Shown: positions 26,642 to 35,000 of the stretch, piece by piece
How the letters are laid out: each line of letters starts with the position of its first letter
Numbering within the stretch: position 1 is the first letter of the stretch
From: an uncultured bacterium
GTDB lineage: Bacteria > Planctomycetota > Phycisphaerae > Phycisphaerales > UBA1924
NCBI GenBank assembly: GCA_903834785.1
Contig: CAILKP010000093.1
Location: 62,001-126,000 of the forward strand
DNA length: 64,000 nt
Direction: 5' to 3'
Notes under the pieces: generated by a model
Database searches by the model: none
What the model was told of the DNA's origin: nothing
The model's input: only the letters and a program-made list of their open reading frames with translations
Translations under genes and position numbers: made by a program

Positions 26642-27985
26642 ATGAGCAACGCCGCCATCCCGGCCTCGGCCACCCCGGCCAAGAGCGAACAGCCCCTGAT
26701 CAAAACGCGGCTGAGCGTGATGATGTTCCTCCAGTACGCGATCTGGGGCGCATGGCTCCCGCTGCTGTTCCCGTTCATGCTGGGATATCGCGGCATGCCG
26801 GTCAATGAGGTTGTCAATATCCTTGCAGCCGGTGCGGCTGGGGCCATCTTCGCTCCGTTCATCTCTGGTGAAATCGCCGACCGTGCGTTCAACACCGAGA
26901 AGGTGCTCGCTGTCAGCCACATCATCGGTGCAGTCCTCGTCTGGTTCCTCGGTTCCATCACCGACTACTGGGCGTTGATGGGCTTTGCCTTCGCGTACTC
27001 CATCGTCTACTCGCCCACGCTTTCGCTGACCAACTCACTGGCCCTTCACCAACTCACCGACCGCGACCGCGACTTTGGCAAGGTTCGGCTCTGGGGCACC
27101 GTCGGCTGGATCTGCGCCGGTATTGGCATCGGCCAGTGGCTGCTGTACAACCACTCGCCCGTTGGTACGCCTGAGGTCGTCCTCAAGGCCCAGCAGGCCG
27201 GCATGGCCGACGCCTTCAAGCTCTCCGCCGTGCTCGGCATCATCATGGGCATCTACTGCCTGACCCTTCCGGCGACCCCGCCGACGAAGGGTGCCAAGGG
27301 CGGCGCAGCTCTCAAGGCCATCAGTGAGGTACTCAAGCAGCCGCTGGTGGTGCTCTTTGCCATCGCGATTCCGATGAGCTGCGTCCATCAGTTTTACTTC
27401 GTTCACACTGCCGGCTTCCTTGGCGAGTACCAGGTCAAGGCCAAGGGCACCGTCGACGCGATCAACTCAGTGTTCGGTGTCGGCGGTGGCGGGCTGATGA
27501 CCGTCGGCCAGATGAGCGAGATCATCGTGCTTGCACTGGTTCCGCTGGTTGCCAAGTCCCTTTCCCGCAAAACGCTTCTGGCAATCGGCCTCTCGGCCTA
27601 CGCCCTTCGCATGGCAATCTTCGCTTTCGCCCCAGGTATCCTCGGAGCCGAGAGTGGCTTGCTCCTGCCCACCCTTATCGCGGGGGTCGCCTTGCACGGC
27701 CTCTGCTTCGGCTGCTTCATCTTCGTGGCGTTCCTCATCATCGATGAGAACACCACCCCGGACGTGCGTGCTTCCGCCCAGTCTCTGTTCGGCCTCGTGG
27801 TCTTCGGTATCGGCATCATCGTCGGCTCCATCGTCGCTGGCTGGGTCGGTGGGCAGGCCACCGTCAGCGCTGGTCCGCCCCCGGTCTTCGACTACAAGAT
27901 CATGTTCAGCTACCCCATGTGGGGCTCGATCGCCTGCCTGGTCATCCTCCTTCTTGCGTACAAGAACAAGAAGCAGATGGCCTGA
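26642..27985 (+). CDS. MFS transporter, nucleoside:H+ symporter family
   Basis: A 447-residue inner-membrane permease with about twelve hydrophobic segments. The opening MMFLQYAIWGAWLPLLFPFM and the loop FGKVRLWGTVGWICAG are typical of the NupG-like nucleoside:H+ symporter group, members of which are common beside sugar oxidoreductases in planctomycetes, so the substrate may be a sugar or sugar derivative instead of a nucleoside. The ATG at 26642 gives the usual N-terminus; an ATG-less extension upstream is not convincing. It leads the plus-strand arm of the sugar cluster. Confidence 0.85.
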   Translation: MSNAAIPASATPAKSEQPLIKTRLSVMMFLQYAIWGAWLPLLFPFMLGYRGMPVNEVVNILAAGAAGAIFAPFISGEIADRAFNTEKVLAVSHIIGAVLVWFLGSITDYWALMGFAFAYSIVYSPTLSLTNSLALHQLTDRDRDFGKVRLWGTVGWICAGIGIGQWLLYNHSPVGTPEVVLKAQQAGMADAFKLSAVLGIIMGIYCLTLPATPPTKGAKGGAALKAISEVLKQPLVVLFAIAIPMSCVHQFYFVHTAGFLGEYQVKAKGTVDAINSVFGVGGGGLMTVGQMSEIIVLALVPLVAKSLSRKTLLAIGLSAYALRMAIFAFAPGILGAESGLLLPTLIAGVALHGLCFGCFIFVAFLIIDENTTPDVRASAQSLFGLVVFGIGIIVGSIVAGWVGGQATVSAGPPPVFDYKIMFSYPMWGSIACLVILLLAYKNKKQMA

Positions 27986-28081
27986 TTACTCCACCGCCTT
28001 TCGATCTTTCGTTCACCCGTCGTTCCACCCCGCTTCCCTTTTCCGAACTCGTTGTCGGTCCACTTCTTAGGAGTTGAGCAC

Positions 28082-29545
28082 ATGTCCTCGGAACACCATC
28101 CTGACCCAGCCAGCCAGCCACCCTCCAAGCCCGGTGCCGCGGGCGACTGGCAGCCAATCGTCCCCGAGGCCGCAGCCATTCAGGCCTCCCGCCGCGGCTT
28201 CCTCGCCGGAGCCGCCGGTGCGCTCGCTGCCGCTGCGCTGACGGGCACCGCCTCGGCCGCCGAGAAGGCCCGAGTCGATGCGACCGCCGCCGGTCAGCCG
28301 ATCGATATGGCCGGCACCGGCGGCCTCAAGCCGCTGGGCAGCTCGCCCAAGGCCGCCGCCCGCACCCCGCTGGCCGATGGTGAGACCATCAAAATGGCCG
28401 TCATCGGTACCGGCGGCATGGGTACCGGCCACTGCGGTGCCTTCATCTCGCTGGCCAAGGCTGGCAAGGAAAAGGTTCAGGTCGTCGCCGTGGCCGATGT
28501 CTGCGACTCGCACCTCAACAAGGCCAAGGAAATGTGCGAGAAAGAGCAGGGCATCAAGGTTGATGCCTACCGCGACTACAAGAAGATTCTGGAGCGCAAG
28601 GACATCCACGCCGTCCTGATCGCCAGCCCCGAGCACTGGCACGCCCAGATGGCCATCGATGCAGTGCTCGCCGGCAAGGACGTCTATCTCGAGAAGCCCA
28701 TGACCCTGCGTCTGGGTGAGGGCCTCCGCCTCCGCGAGGTCGTCAAGGCCAACCCCGATATCCGCCTGCAGGTCGGTACCCAGATGACCAACCTGCCCAA
28801 GTACCACGAGGCCCGCAAGGTCGCCGCCGCCGGCACCATCGGCAAGCCGCTGTGGAGCCAGACCAGCTACTGCCGCAACAGCAAGGACGGCGAGTGGAAC
28901 TACTACGCCATCGACAAGAACTGGGCTCCCGGCAAGAACCTCGACTGGGACGCATGGTGCGGACCGCTCGGCAGCGCCGAGTGGGATCCCAAGATCTACG
29001 CCCGCTGGCGCCGCTACCGCAAGTACTCCACCGGCATCTTCGGTGACCTGCTTGTTCACGTCATCACCCCCATGCTCGTCGCCATCGGTGACCAGGTCGG
29101 CTGGCCCAAGCGCATCGTCGCCAGCGGCGGTCATTACATCGACAAGGCCATGGAAAACCATGACCAGGTCAACGTGAACGTCGAGTTCGAGAACGATCAC
29201 ACCATGATCATCGCCGGCAGCACCTGCAACGAGGTCGGCCTGGAGACCATGATCCGCGGCAACAAGGGCAACATCTACCTCAACAGCCGCCACTGCGTCG
29301 TCCGCCCGGAGCGCATCTACAACGAAGAGTTCGATGAGAAGAAGATCGAGTGCCCCGACATCGGTAACGATCAGGATCTCCACCGCCTCAAGTGGTGCAA
29401 GTGCATCCGCACCCGCGAGCAGCCCGACAGCGATGTCGATCAGGGCGCAAAGGTCATGGTCATCGTTGACCTCGCTAACCGCTCGCTGTGGGAAGGCGGC
29501 GCCTTCGAGTACGACTCCAAGACGCTCAGCGTCCGTCGCCTGTAA
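28082..29545 (+). CDS. Tat-exported Gfo/Idh/MocA family oxidoreductase
   Basis: A 487-residue NAD(P)-type oxidoreductase with a twin-arginine signal (SRRGFLAGAAGALAAAALTG, R37-R38). The Rossmann motif is GTGGMG (109-114), and the catalytic-site EKP is E204-K205-P206. The C-terminal alpha/beta domain contains YCRNSKDGEWNYY and ENHDQVNVNVEFEN segments. Exported members of this family carry a tightly bound cofactor and oxidise or interconvert sugars outside the cytoplasm. The ATG at 28082 has AGGAG (28069-28073) eight bases upstream, so an earlier TTG at 28052 is rejected. It follows the MFS gene by 96 bases. Confidence 0.93.
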   Translation: MSSEHHPDPASQPPSKPGAAGDWQPIVPEAAAIQASRRGFLAGAAGALAAAALTGTASAAEKARVDATAAGQPIDMAGTGGLKPLGSSPKAAARTPLADGETIKMAVIGTGGMGTGHCGAFISLAKAGKEKVQVVAVADVCDSHLNKAKEMCEKEQGIKVDAYRDYKKILERKDIHAVLIASPEHWHAQMAIDAVLAGKDVYLEKPMTLRLGEGLRLREVVKANPDIRLQVGTQMTNLPKYHEARKVAAAGTIGKPLWSQTSYCRNSKDGEWNYYAIDKNWAPGKNLDWDAWCGPLGSAEWDPKIYARWRRYRKYSTGIFGDLLVHVITPMLVAIGDQVGWPKRIVASGGHYIDKAMENHDQVNVNVEFENDHTMIIAGSTCNEVGLETMIRGNKGNIYLNSRHCVVRPERIYNEEFDEKKIECPDIGNDQDLHRLKWCKCIRTREQPDSDVDQGAKVMVIVDLANRSLWEGGAFEYDSKTLSVRRL

Positions 29546-29563
29546 TCCGTTGTGTATCCGCAC

Positions 29564-29593
29564 CGGGTCGCGGCGCTAGCGCGCCGCGACCCG
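29564..29593. terminator. GC hairpin without U-tract after first oxidoreductase gene
   Basis: Perfect 13-base-pair stem (29564-29576 with 29581-29593) and loop TAGC, starting 18 bases after the stop codon. No T-run follows on either strand, so it may be a factor-dependent terminator, an mRNA-stabilising 3' structure, or an intra-operon processing site that lowers expression of downstream genes. Confidence 0.55.
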
Positions 29594-29687
29594 ATTCATG
29601 CGCGGAATCGTCCGCGTTCCCGCCCCTGTTGGCCCTTCTTTCCGATCCTAAGTCCGCCCGCTCGCCACCCCCGGTTGCCAGGCCATA

Positions 29688-30668
29688 ATGCTCCACTGTT
29701 TTGCCACCCAAGCCATGGCCTGCCGCTTCGAGATTGTTCTCGAATCAGGCAACCCTGTCTGGGCCGCGGCCGTGGCGGAAGATGCGCTCGCCGAGATCTG
29801 CTTGTGGGACCGCAAACTCAGCCGCTACGACTCAGCCAGCGACGTTTCCCGGCTGAACCGTGACGCATGGCAGCGCCCAGTCCGCGTCGATGGTGAGATG
29901 TTCGCCCTTCTGGCACTCTGCCGCCAGGGCACGGATCTCACCGGCGGTTTGTTCTGCCCGCTCGGCACCCCGGCCGTCACGCTCGAACTTGATCCGATTG
30001 CCGGTACAGTGTGCTTCGTACGCCACGCTGATGCCGACCCGACAAGTTCGCCTTGGCACGGCCTGAACATGGGGGCCATCGGCAAGGGCTGGGCCCTCGA
30101 GCGAGCCGCTACCGTGCTCCGCCAGCACGGCGTGACCTGCGCGCTGCTTCACGGCGGTACCAGCAGCGTCGTCGCCATAGGTGCTCCGCAGCCTCAGAAC
30201 GATCCCGATCACGCTCCAGGCTGGCGCATCCGCATCGGTGAGGATGCCGCAGCCTTAGCGGAGGCAACGGCCGGTGAATCGCTTGTGATACCGCTCAATG
30301 ACGAGTCCCTGTCCGTCTCGGCCCACCACGGCAGATCCGGCGGCCATGTGATCGATCCTCGCTCCGGCGAGCTGATCCGCCCGGTCGCATCCGCGGCTGG
30401 AACCGTGCCAGAATCTCAAGTCCAAGCCGCGGCAACCTCTGCGGTCGTCCATTCCTCCGGCGCCTGGTCGGAGATCTGGTCGACCGCACTGCTTTTAGAC
30501 CCCCAGGCCCTGCCATCGCCGCCGGCGGCAGCGCTTCCGCCCGCAGACCCCTCGTTCGCCGCCGTCCGTGCCGCCGGCGGCTGGCGAACGATCCACGATC
30601 GTCGTGTCCGCTTGACTCCCTCATCTGCCACTCACCGCCCTCATCTGGAAGGTTCCTCGAATGTTTGA
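29688..30668 (+). CDS. apbE: ApbE family FAD:protein FMN transferase
   Basis: A 326-residue ApbE-like protein. Family features are a start with ATQAMACRFEI, KLSRYDSASDVSRLN, the FAD-site segment LNMGAIGKGWALERA, and GGHVIDPRSGELIRP. ApbE attaches FMN to threonine or serine residues of extracytoplasmic redox proteins. I see no clear signal peptide at the N-terminus, which is unusual for a periplasmic ApbE; it could work in the cytoplasm or use another route. The gene overlaps the start of the second oxidoreductase gene by eight bases, so the two are translationally coupled. No obvious flavinylation target is in the window. Confidence 0.85.
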   Translation: MLHCFATQAMACRFEIVLESGNPVWAAAVAEDALAEICLWDRKLSRYDSASDVSRLNRDAWQRPVRVDGEMFALLALCRQGTDLTGGLFCPLGTPAVTLELDPIAGTVCFVRHADADPTSSPWHGLNMGAIGKGWALERAATVLRQHGVTCALLHGGTSSVVAIGAPQPQNDPDHAPGWRIRIGEDAAALAEATAGESLVIPLNDESLSVSAHHGRSGGHVIDPRSGELIRPVASAAGTVPESQVQAAATSAVVHSSGAWSEIWSTALLLDPQALPSPPAAALPPADPSFAAVRAAGGWRTIHDRRVRLTPSSATHRPHLEGSSNV

Positions 30669-31893
30669 TCTGTCCCGTCGTGAGTTCGTCGCCTCATCAG
30701 CCGGTGCCCTGGCCGCCATGGCCATTCTGCCCGATCTTTCCCGCGCCGCCACCATGCTGGCTGGCCCGGTCAATGTCGCCCTTGTCGGCTGCGGCCGCCA
30801 GGGCCGCGCCATCATCGCCGAACTCGCCAAGATCGAGAACGTCAAACTTCTCGCCGTCTGCGATCTCGACCAGGCCCGCTCCGAGGCGGCCGGCAAGCGT
30901 GCTCAGGGCGCACAGTCGTTCACCGACATCAAGGCCATGCTCGACAAGGTTAAGGACATCGCCGCGGTGATCATCGCCACGCCGACCCACCTGCACAAGG
31001 AGCCGGTCCTGGCAGCCATCGCCGCCGGCAAGCACGTGTACTGCGAGGCCCCCATGGCCCACACCGTGGCTGATGCCAAAGCAATCGCCACCGCAGCCGC
31101 GGGCACCAAGACCATCGTCGCCGTCGGCTTCGAGGGCCGCAGCAATCCCGTCTACAAGCTCGCCCGCTCGTTCTTCCGGTCCGATGCGGTCCGTGAGGCC
31201 ATCGCCATCGAGTCCAAGCAGTTCCAGAAGACCACCTGGCGGTTCCCCGGTAACGATCCCGCCCGCGAGGCAGCAGCCAACTGGCGGCTGGACAAGGCCG
31301 TCTCGCTCGGCCTTCCGGGCGAGTGGGGCTCCCACGCCTTCGATGTCGGCATGTGGTACACCGACAGAATCCCCCAGAAGGTCCGCGGGTTCGGCGCCAT
31401 CCGCCTCCACGCCGACGGCCGCGCCATCGCCGATACGGTCCATTGCGACCTCATCTTCGCCGAAGGCCTCCGCATGCAGTTTGACGGCTCGCTGGGCAAC
31501 AGTTATGAGGGCCGCTATGAGCTCTTCCGCGGTGCCAACGCCGCCATCAAGCTCGGCTGGACCCACGGCTGGATGTTCAAAGAAGCCGATGCCCCCACCC
31601 AGGGCTGGGAGGTCTACGCCAACCGCCAGCAGTTCCACAATGACGAGGGCATCACGCTCATCGCCGATGCCACCAAGCTCGCCAGCCAGGGCAAGCTCAA
31701 GGACGGTGTCGGCCTGCCGTACTCATCGCTCTACTATGCCCTCAGCGACTTTGTCGGTGCTGTCGATGCCGGTAAGGCTCCTGCCTGCGATGCTGCCGCC
31801 GGTCTTCGCAGCACGGTCATCGCCATCGCCGCGGCACAGGCCACGGCTGAAAACTCCGAGATCGCCATCAACCCTGCTGACCTGAAGATCTGA
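30661..31893 (+). CDS. Tat-exported Gfo/Idh/MocA oxidoreductase with EAP in place of EKP
   Basis: A 410-residue paralogue-type oxidoreductase with an N-terminal twin-arginine signal (LSRREFVASSAGALAAMAIL, R6-R7). The nucleotide-binding motif is GCGRQG at about 43-48. The position normally EKP reads E129-A130-P131 (codons gag gcc ccc), so the lysine usual in active members is absent. Later segments such as GEWGSHAFDVGMWYTD and RYELFRGANAAIKL fit the family. It may be a catalytic variant, use another base or have a binding role. It overlaps apbE by eight bases and precedes the mono-haem membrane protein by 39 bases. Confidence 0.9.
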   Translation: MFDLSRREFVASSAGALAAMAILPDLSRAATMLAGPVNVALVGCGRQGRAIIAELAKIENVKLLAVCDLDQARSEAAGKRAQGAQSFTDIKAMLDKVKDIAAVIIATPTHLHKEPVLAAIAAGKHVYCEAPMAHTVADAKAIATAAAGTKTIVAVGFEGRSNPVYKLARSFFRSDAVREAIAIESKQFQKTTWRFPGNDPAREAAANWRLDKAVSLGLPGEWGSHAFDVGMWYTDRIPQKVRGFGAIRLHADGRAIADTVHCDLIFAEGLRMQFDGSLGNSYEGRYELFRGANAAIKLGWTHGWMFKEADAPTQGWEVYANRQQFHNDEGITLIADATKLASQGKLKDGVGLPYSSLYYALSDFVGAVDAGKAPACDAAAGLRSTVIAIAAAQATAENSEIAINPADLKI

Positions 31894-31932
31894 TTCGCCC
31901 GTCTGACGTCCTACCAGCTCAGGATCCTCTGC

Positions 31933-32706
31933 ATGAACTTTCGTCTTCGCCAGCTCGGCTTTCTGTGGCGTCTGGGCCTCTCAGCCCTCATATTTGTTTT
32001 CTTCATCGGCTTCTTCGCCAGCGCCGCCCACATGTGGTTCAAGTACGAGAACCGCGATGAGCGCCCCGGGCTCACACTTGACGATGTCAAGGCGCAGTAC
32101 TCAGGTCTTGAAACCGTTTCTCCACTCCTGACAAGCCTCCGCGGCGGCCACCCCGAAACACTCAAGGGGCCCGACCGCGAGACGCTCATCAAGTGGCTCA
32201 CCGGTGACAAGGTCGCGGAGAACTACGACTCCATCGACATCGGCAGCGCGGCGCCGAGCGAGATCATCGCTACTTCGTGCCTCCAGTGCCACAGCCGTAA
32301 AGCGACCACGGCCGATCCGAAAGCTAAGGCGATCGTACTGGACTACGCCGACGACATCAAGAAGCTCTCGGTCACCCGCAAGATCAACGCGGCTCCCATC
32401 AAGATCAAGGCCAACAGCACCCATGCCCACGCCCCAGCCATGGCGACCATGAGTGTGGTCATCGGCTTGCTCGTTCTTTGCACCCGCTGGTGGCGTTGGA
32501 TCGGCGGGCTTCTCATGGCCGCCGTCGGCATCGGCCTCCTGGCGGATATCGGTTCCTGGTGGCTCTCGGAATACTCTGATCGCTGGGCCATCGCAATCGT
32601 TGTCGGCGGTATGGTCTACAACGTTGCCACCACGCTCCAACTCCTCCTCGTCCTCGCGGATCTCTGGCTGCCCGGCGGCCGGGGCGAGCAGTCATCCAAG
32701 TCCTGA
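31933..32706 (+). CDS. Membrane protein with a c-type haem motif
   Basis: A 257-residue protein with one N-terminal membrane helix (about 12-32), an extracytoplasmic domain of about 135 residues bearing a single haem c motif C116-L-Q-C119-H120, a HAH pair at 164-166 that could supply another axial ligand, and three C-terminal helices (about 170-185, 188-207, 218-240). The topology suggests an electron carrier linking exported dehydrogenases to the respiratory chain. I do not recognise a named family. It sits within the sugar cluster, 39 bases after the EAP oxidoreductase and 57 before the exported TIM barrel. Confidence 0.75.
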   Translation: MNFRLRQLGFLWRLGLSALIFVFFIGFFASAAHMWFKYENRDERPGLTLDDVKAQYSGLETVSPLLTSLRGGHPETLKGPDRETLIKWLTGDKVAENYDSIDIGSAAPSEIIATSCLQCHSRKATTADPKAKAIVLDYADDIKKLSVTRKINAAPIKIKANSTHAHAPAMATMSVVIGLLVLCTRWWRWIGGLLMAAVGIGLLADIGSWWLSEYSDRWAIAIVVGGMVYNVATTLQLLLVLADLWLPGGRGEQSSKS

Positions 32707-32763
32707 TTCCAACATCCGTTCGTCCGGCAACCCGCACGCATCCTCGTTTCTTCGAGTCTTCCC

Positions 32764-33747
32764 ATGATCCACGATCTCTCCCGCCGCGAGGCGATCACGC
32801 TCATGTCCTCCGCCGCCCTGCTTGCCGTCGCCGGCTCGAGTGCCTTCGGCAAGCCCGCTGCCCCCGCCGCAGCAGCACCCAAGCCCGCGGCTGCTCCTGC
32901 AAAGCCCTCCAAGCCCGAGGACATCTTCACCATCTCCCTGGCCCAGTGGTCCCTGCACAAGACCCTCTTCGCCAAGAAGCTCGATCACCTCGACTTTCCC
33001 AAAGCAGCCAAGAACGACTACGGCATCGACGGTGTCGAGTACGTCAACCAGTTCTGGGCCAAGAAGGGCGACGACGCCTACAACAACGAGCTCAAGAAGC
33101 GATGCAGCGATGCTGGCGTCACCAGCGTGCTGATCATGTGCGACGGTGAGGGCAACCTCGGCGACCCCGATGAAGCCAAGCGCAAGGAAGCCGTCGCCAA
33201 CCACAAGAAGTGGCTCGATGCCGCCAAGGCCCTCGGCTGTCACTGCATCCGCGTCAACGCCTACAGCCGCGGCAGCTTCGAGGAAACCCAGAAGCTCGCC
33301 GCCGACGGCCTGCGCCGCCTCTGCGAGCTCGCCGACCCCTACGACCTCAACGTCATCGTCGAGAACCACGGCGGCGTCACCAGCAACGGCAAGTGGCTCG
33401 CCGGCATGATCAAACTGGTTAACTCCAAGCGGGCCGGCCTCCTGCCCGACTTCGGCAACTTCCGCATCTCCGACACCGAAAACTACGACCGCTACCTCGG
33501 CACCACCGAGATGATGCCCTTTGCCAAGGGCGTCTCGGCCAAGAGCCACGATTTCAACGACAAGACCGGCGAGGAGACTGAGAAGGACTACACCCGCCTG
33601 ATGAAGATCGTCTACGACGCCGGCTACCGCTCCCGCGTCGGTATCGAGTACGAAGGCTCCCGCCTCAGCGAAGCCGATGGCATCAAGGCCACCAAGGCCC
33701 TGCTCGAGAAGGTCCGTGCCGCCATGTTCGCCTCGCTGACGAAGTGA
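32764..33747 (+). CDS. Tat-exported sugar isomerase/epimerase-like TIM barrel
   Basis: A 327-residue TIM-barrel protein with an N-terminal twin-arginine signal ([17 protein letters not shown]7-R8) and an Ala/Pro/Lys linker to about residue 55. The barrel contains [59 protein letters not shown] (likely metal glutamate), LPDFGNF and [10 protein letters not shown]. Export is unusual for this fold, which normally handles cytoplasmic sugar phosphates, and implies a free-sugar or keto-sugar substrate outside the membrane. Last gene of the plus-strand arm; a stem-loop follows at 33787-33816. Confidence 0.88.
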   Translation: MIHDLSRREAITLMSSAALLAVAGSSAFGKPAAPAAAAPKPAAAPAKPSKPEDIFTISLAQWSLHKTLFAKKLDHLDFPKAAKNDYGIDGVEYVNQFWAKKGDDAYNNELKKRCSDAGVTSVLIMCDGEGNLGDPDEAKRKEAVANHKKWLDAAKALGCHCIRVNAYSRGSFEETQKLAADGLRRLCELADPYDLNVIVENHGGVTSNGKWLAGMIKLVNSKRAGLLPDFGNFRISDTENYDRYLGTTEMMPFAKGVSAKSHDFNDKTGEETEKDYTRLMKIVYDAGYRSRVGIEYEGSRLSEADGIKATKALLEKVRAAMFASLTK

Positions 33748-33786
33748 CCGGTTCCCCTGGCCGTTTCAATCCAAAGCAACTTCCCA

Positions 33787-33816
33787 CACCGCCCCGTGCA
33801 TATGCCCGGGGCGGTG
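33787..33816 (+). terminator. GC stem-loop after sugar cluster
   Basis: Ten-base-pair perfect stem CACCGCCCCG (33787-33796) / CGGGGCGGTG (33807-33816) with a ten-base loop that is itself palindromic (GCATATGC). No U-run follows; a TATATT (33818-33823), a possible -10 for asd, begins two bases later, so terminator and promoter appear packed together. Confidence 0.5.
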
Positions 33817-33868
33817 CTATATTCCGCCCCTTCCAGTCCCGTTCGCACCCCCTCTGAGTTCCCCGCAC

Positions 33869-34957
33869 GTGTCACACCCCAACATCGCCATCGTGGGCGC
33901 CACCGGCGCCGTCGGCCGCGAAATGCTCGACATCCTCCACCGCCGCAACTTCCCCTGCGGCCGCATCACCTGCCTGGCCTCGCCCCGCTCGGCGGGCCAG
34001 GTCATCGAGCACGCCCTGGGCACCTTCACCGTCCAGGCTACCACGCCGGAGAGCTTCAAAGACGTCCAGCTTGCACTGTTCTCCGCCGGCTCGGGAATCA
34101 GCAAATCCCTCGGACCCGTCGCCGCGGCAGCCGGCTGCGTCGTGGTCGACAACTCCTCGGCCTTCCGCATGGATCCGGCCATCCCGCTGATCGTCCCCGA
34201 GGTCAACCCGCACCACATCCCAGCCGCCTGGATCGGTACCAACCGCGCCGGCAAGCCCGGCTGCATCCTGGCCAACCCCAACTGCAGCACCATCATCATG
34301 CTCGTGGCGGTCCACCCGCTCTACCAGGCCTTCGGTGTCGAGAGAGCGGTCATCAGCACCTACCAAGCCGCCTCGGGCGCCGGTGCCATGGCCATGGAGG
34401 AACTCCGCGACCAGACCCGCGATGTGCTGGACGGCAAGCCCGCACAGCCCAAGATCTTCAAGGAACCCTACGCCTTCAACCTCTTTAGCCACAACTCCGC
34501 CCTCGACCCCGTCACCGGGCTCAATGTCGAGGAGCAGAAGATGATCCTCGAAAGCCACAAGATCTGGGGTGAGGATTCCGTCCGCATCACCGCCATGTGC
34601 ATCCGCGTGCCCGTGCTGCGTGCTCACTGCGAGTCGATCAATCTCACGCTCAAGCGTGATGTCACCGTGGCCGACCTGCACGCCGCGCTTGCCAAAGCCC
34701 CCGGCGTCACGATCGTCGACGACCGTGCCAACAACATCTTCCCCACGCCGCTCAAGGCCAGCGGCGGGCAGGAAGTGCTCGTCGGTCGCATCCGTCTGGA
34801 TCCAAGCCAGACCCCGGGTGGTCTTAACGCTCTCGCCGCCGCCACCGAGGCCAAGCCCGCACGTTCCCGAGGTGTCGAACTCTTTGTTTCCGGCGACCAG
34901 CTCCTCAAGGGTGCCGCCCAGAACGCCGTGCAGATCGCCGAACTGATCTTCCGCTGA
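33869..34957 (+). CDS. asd: Aspartate-semialdehyde dehydrogenase
   Basis: NADPH-dependent reduction of aspartyl phosphate to the semialdehyde, the branch point for lysine/diaminopimelate and threonine/methionine synthesis. The 362-residue protein starts at a GTG (33869), giving MSHPNIAIVGATGAVGREML with the nucleotide-binding motif, and has FSAGSGISKSLGP, VDNSSAFR and the catalytic cysteine C139 in ANPNCSTI. Length is normal. A TATATT lies 46 bases upstream. It converges with xseA, whose 3' coding end contains the asd terminator. Confidence 0.95.
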   Translation: MSHPNIAIVGATGAVGREMLDILHRRNFPCGRITCLASPRSAGQVIEHALGTFTVQATTPESFKDVQLALFSAGSGISKSLGPVAAAAGCVVVDNSSAFRMDPAIPLIVPEVNPHHIPAAWIGTNRAGKPGCILANPNCSTIIMLVAVHPLYQAFGVERAVISTYQAASGAGAMAMEELRDQTRDVLDGKPAQPKIFKEPYAFNLFSHNSALDPVTGLNVEEQKMILESHKIWGEDSVRITAMCIRVPVLRAHCESINLTLKRDVTVADLHAALAKAPGVTIVDDRANNIFPTPLKASGGQEVLVGRIRLDPSQTPGGLNALAAATEAKPARSRGVELFVSGDQLLKGAAQNAVQIAELIFR

Positions 34958-35000
34958 TTCCTCAACGTCGGCCGGCTCACCAGTTAAAAGAAAAATACTC

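Noticed and set aside
28067-29563. A 498-codon minus-strand frame opposite the first exported oxidoreductase
   Set aside because: It mirrors the coding gene exactly and consists of Ala/Asp/Leu/Val repeats typical of antisense translation of a GC-rich gene.
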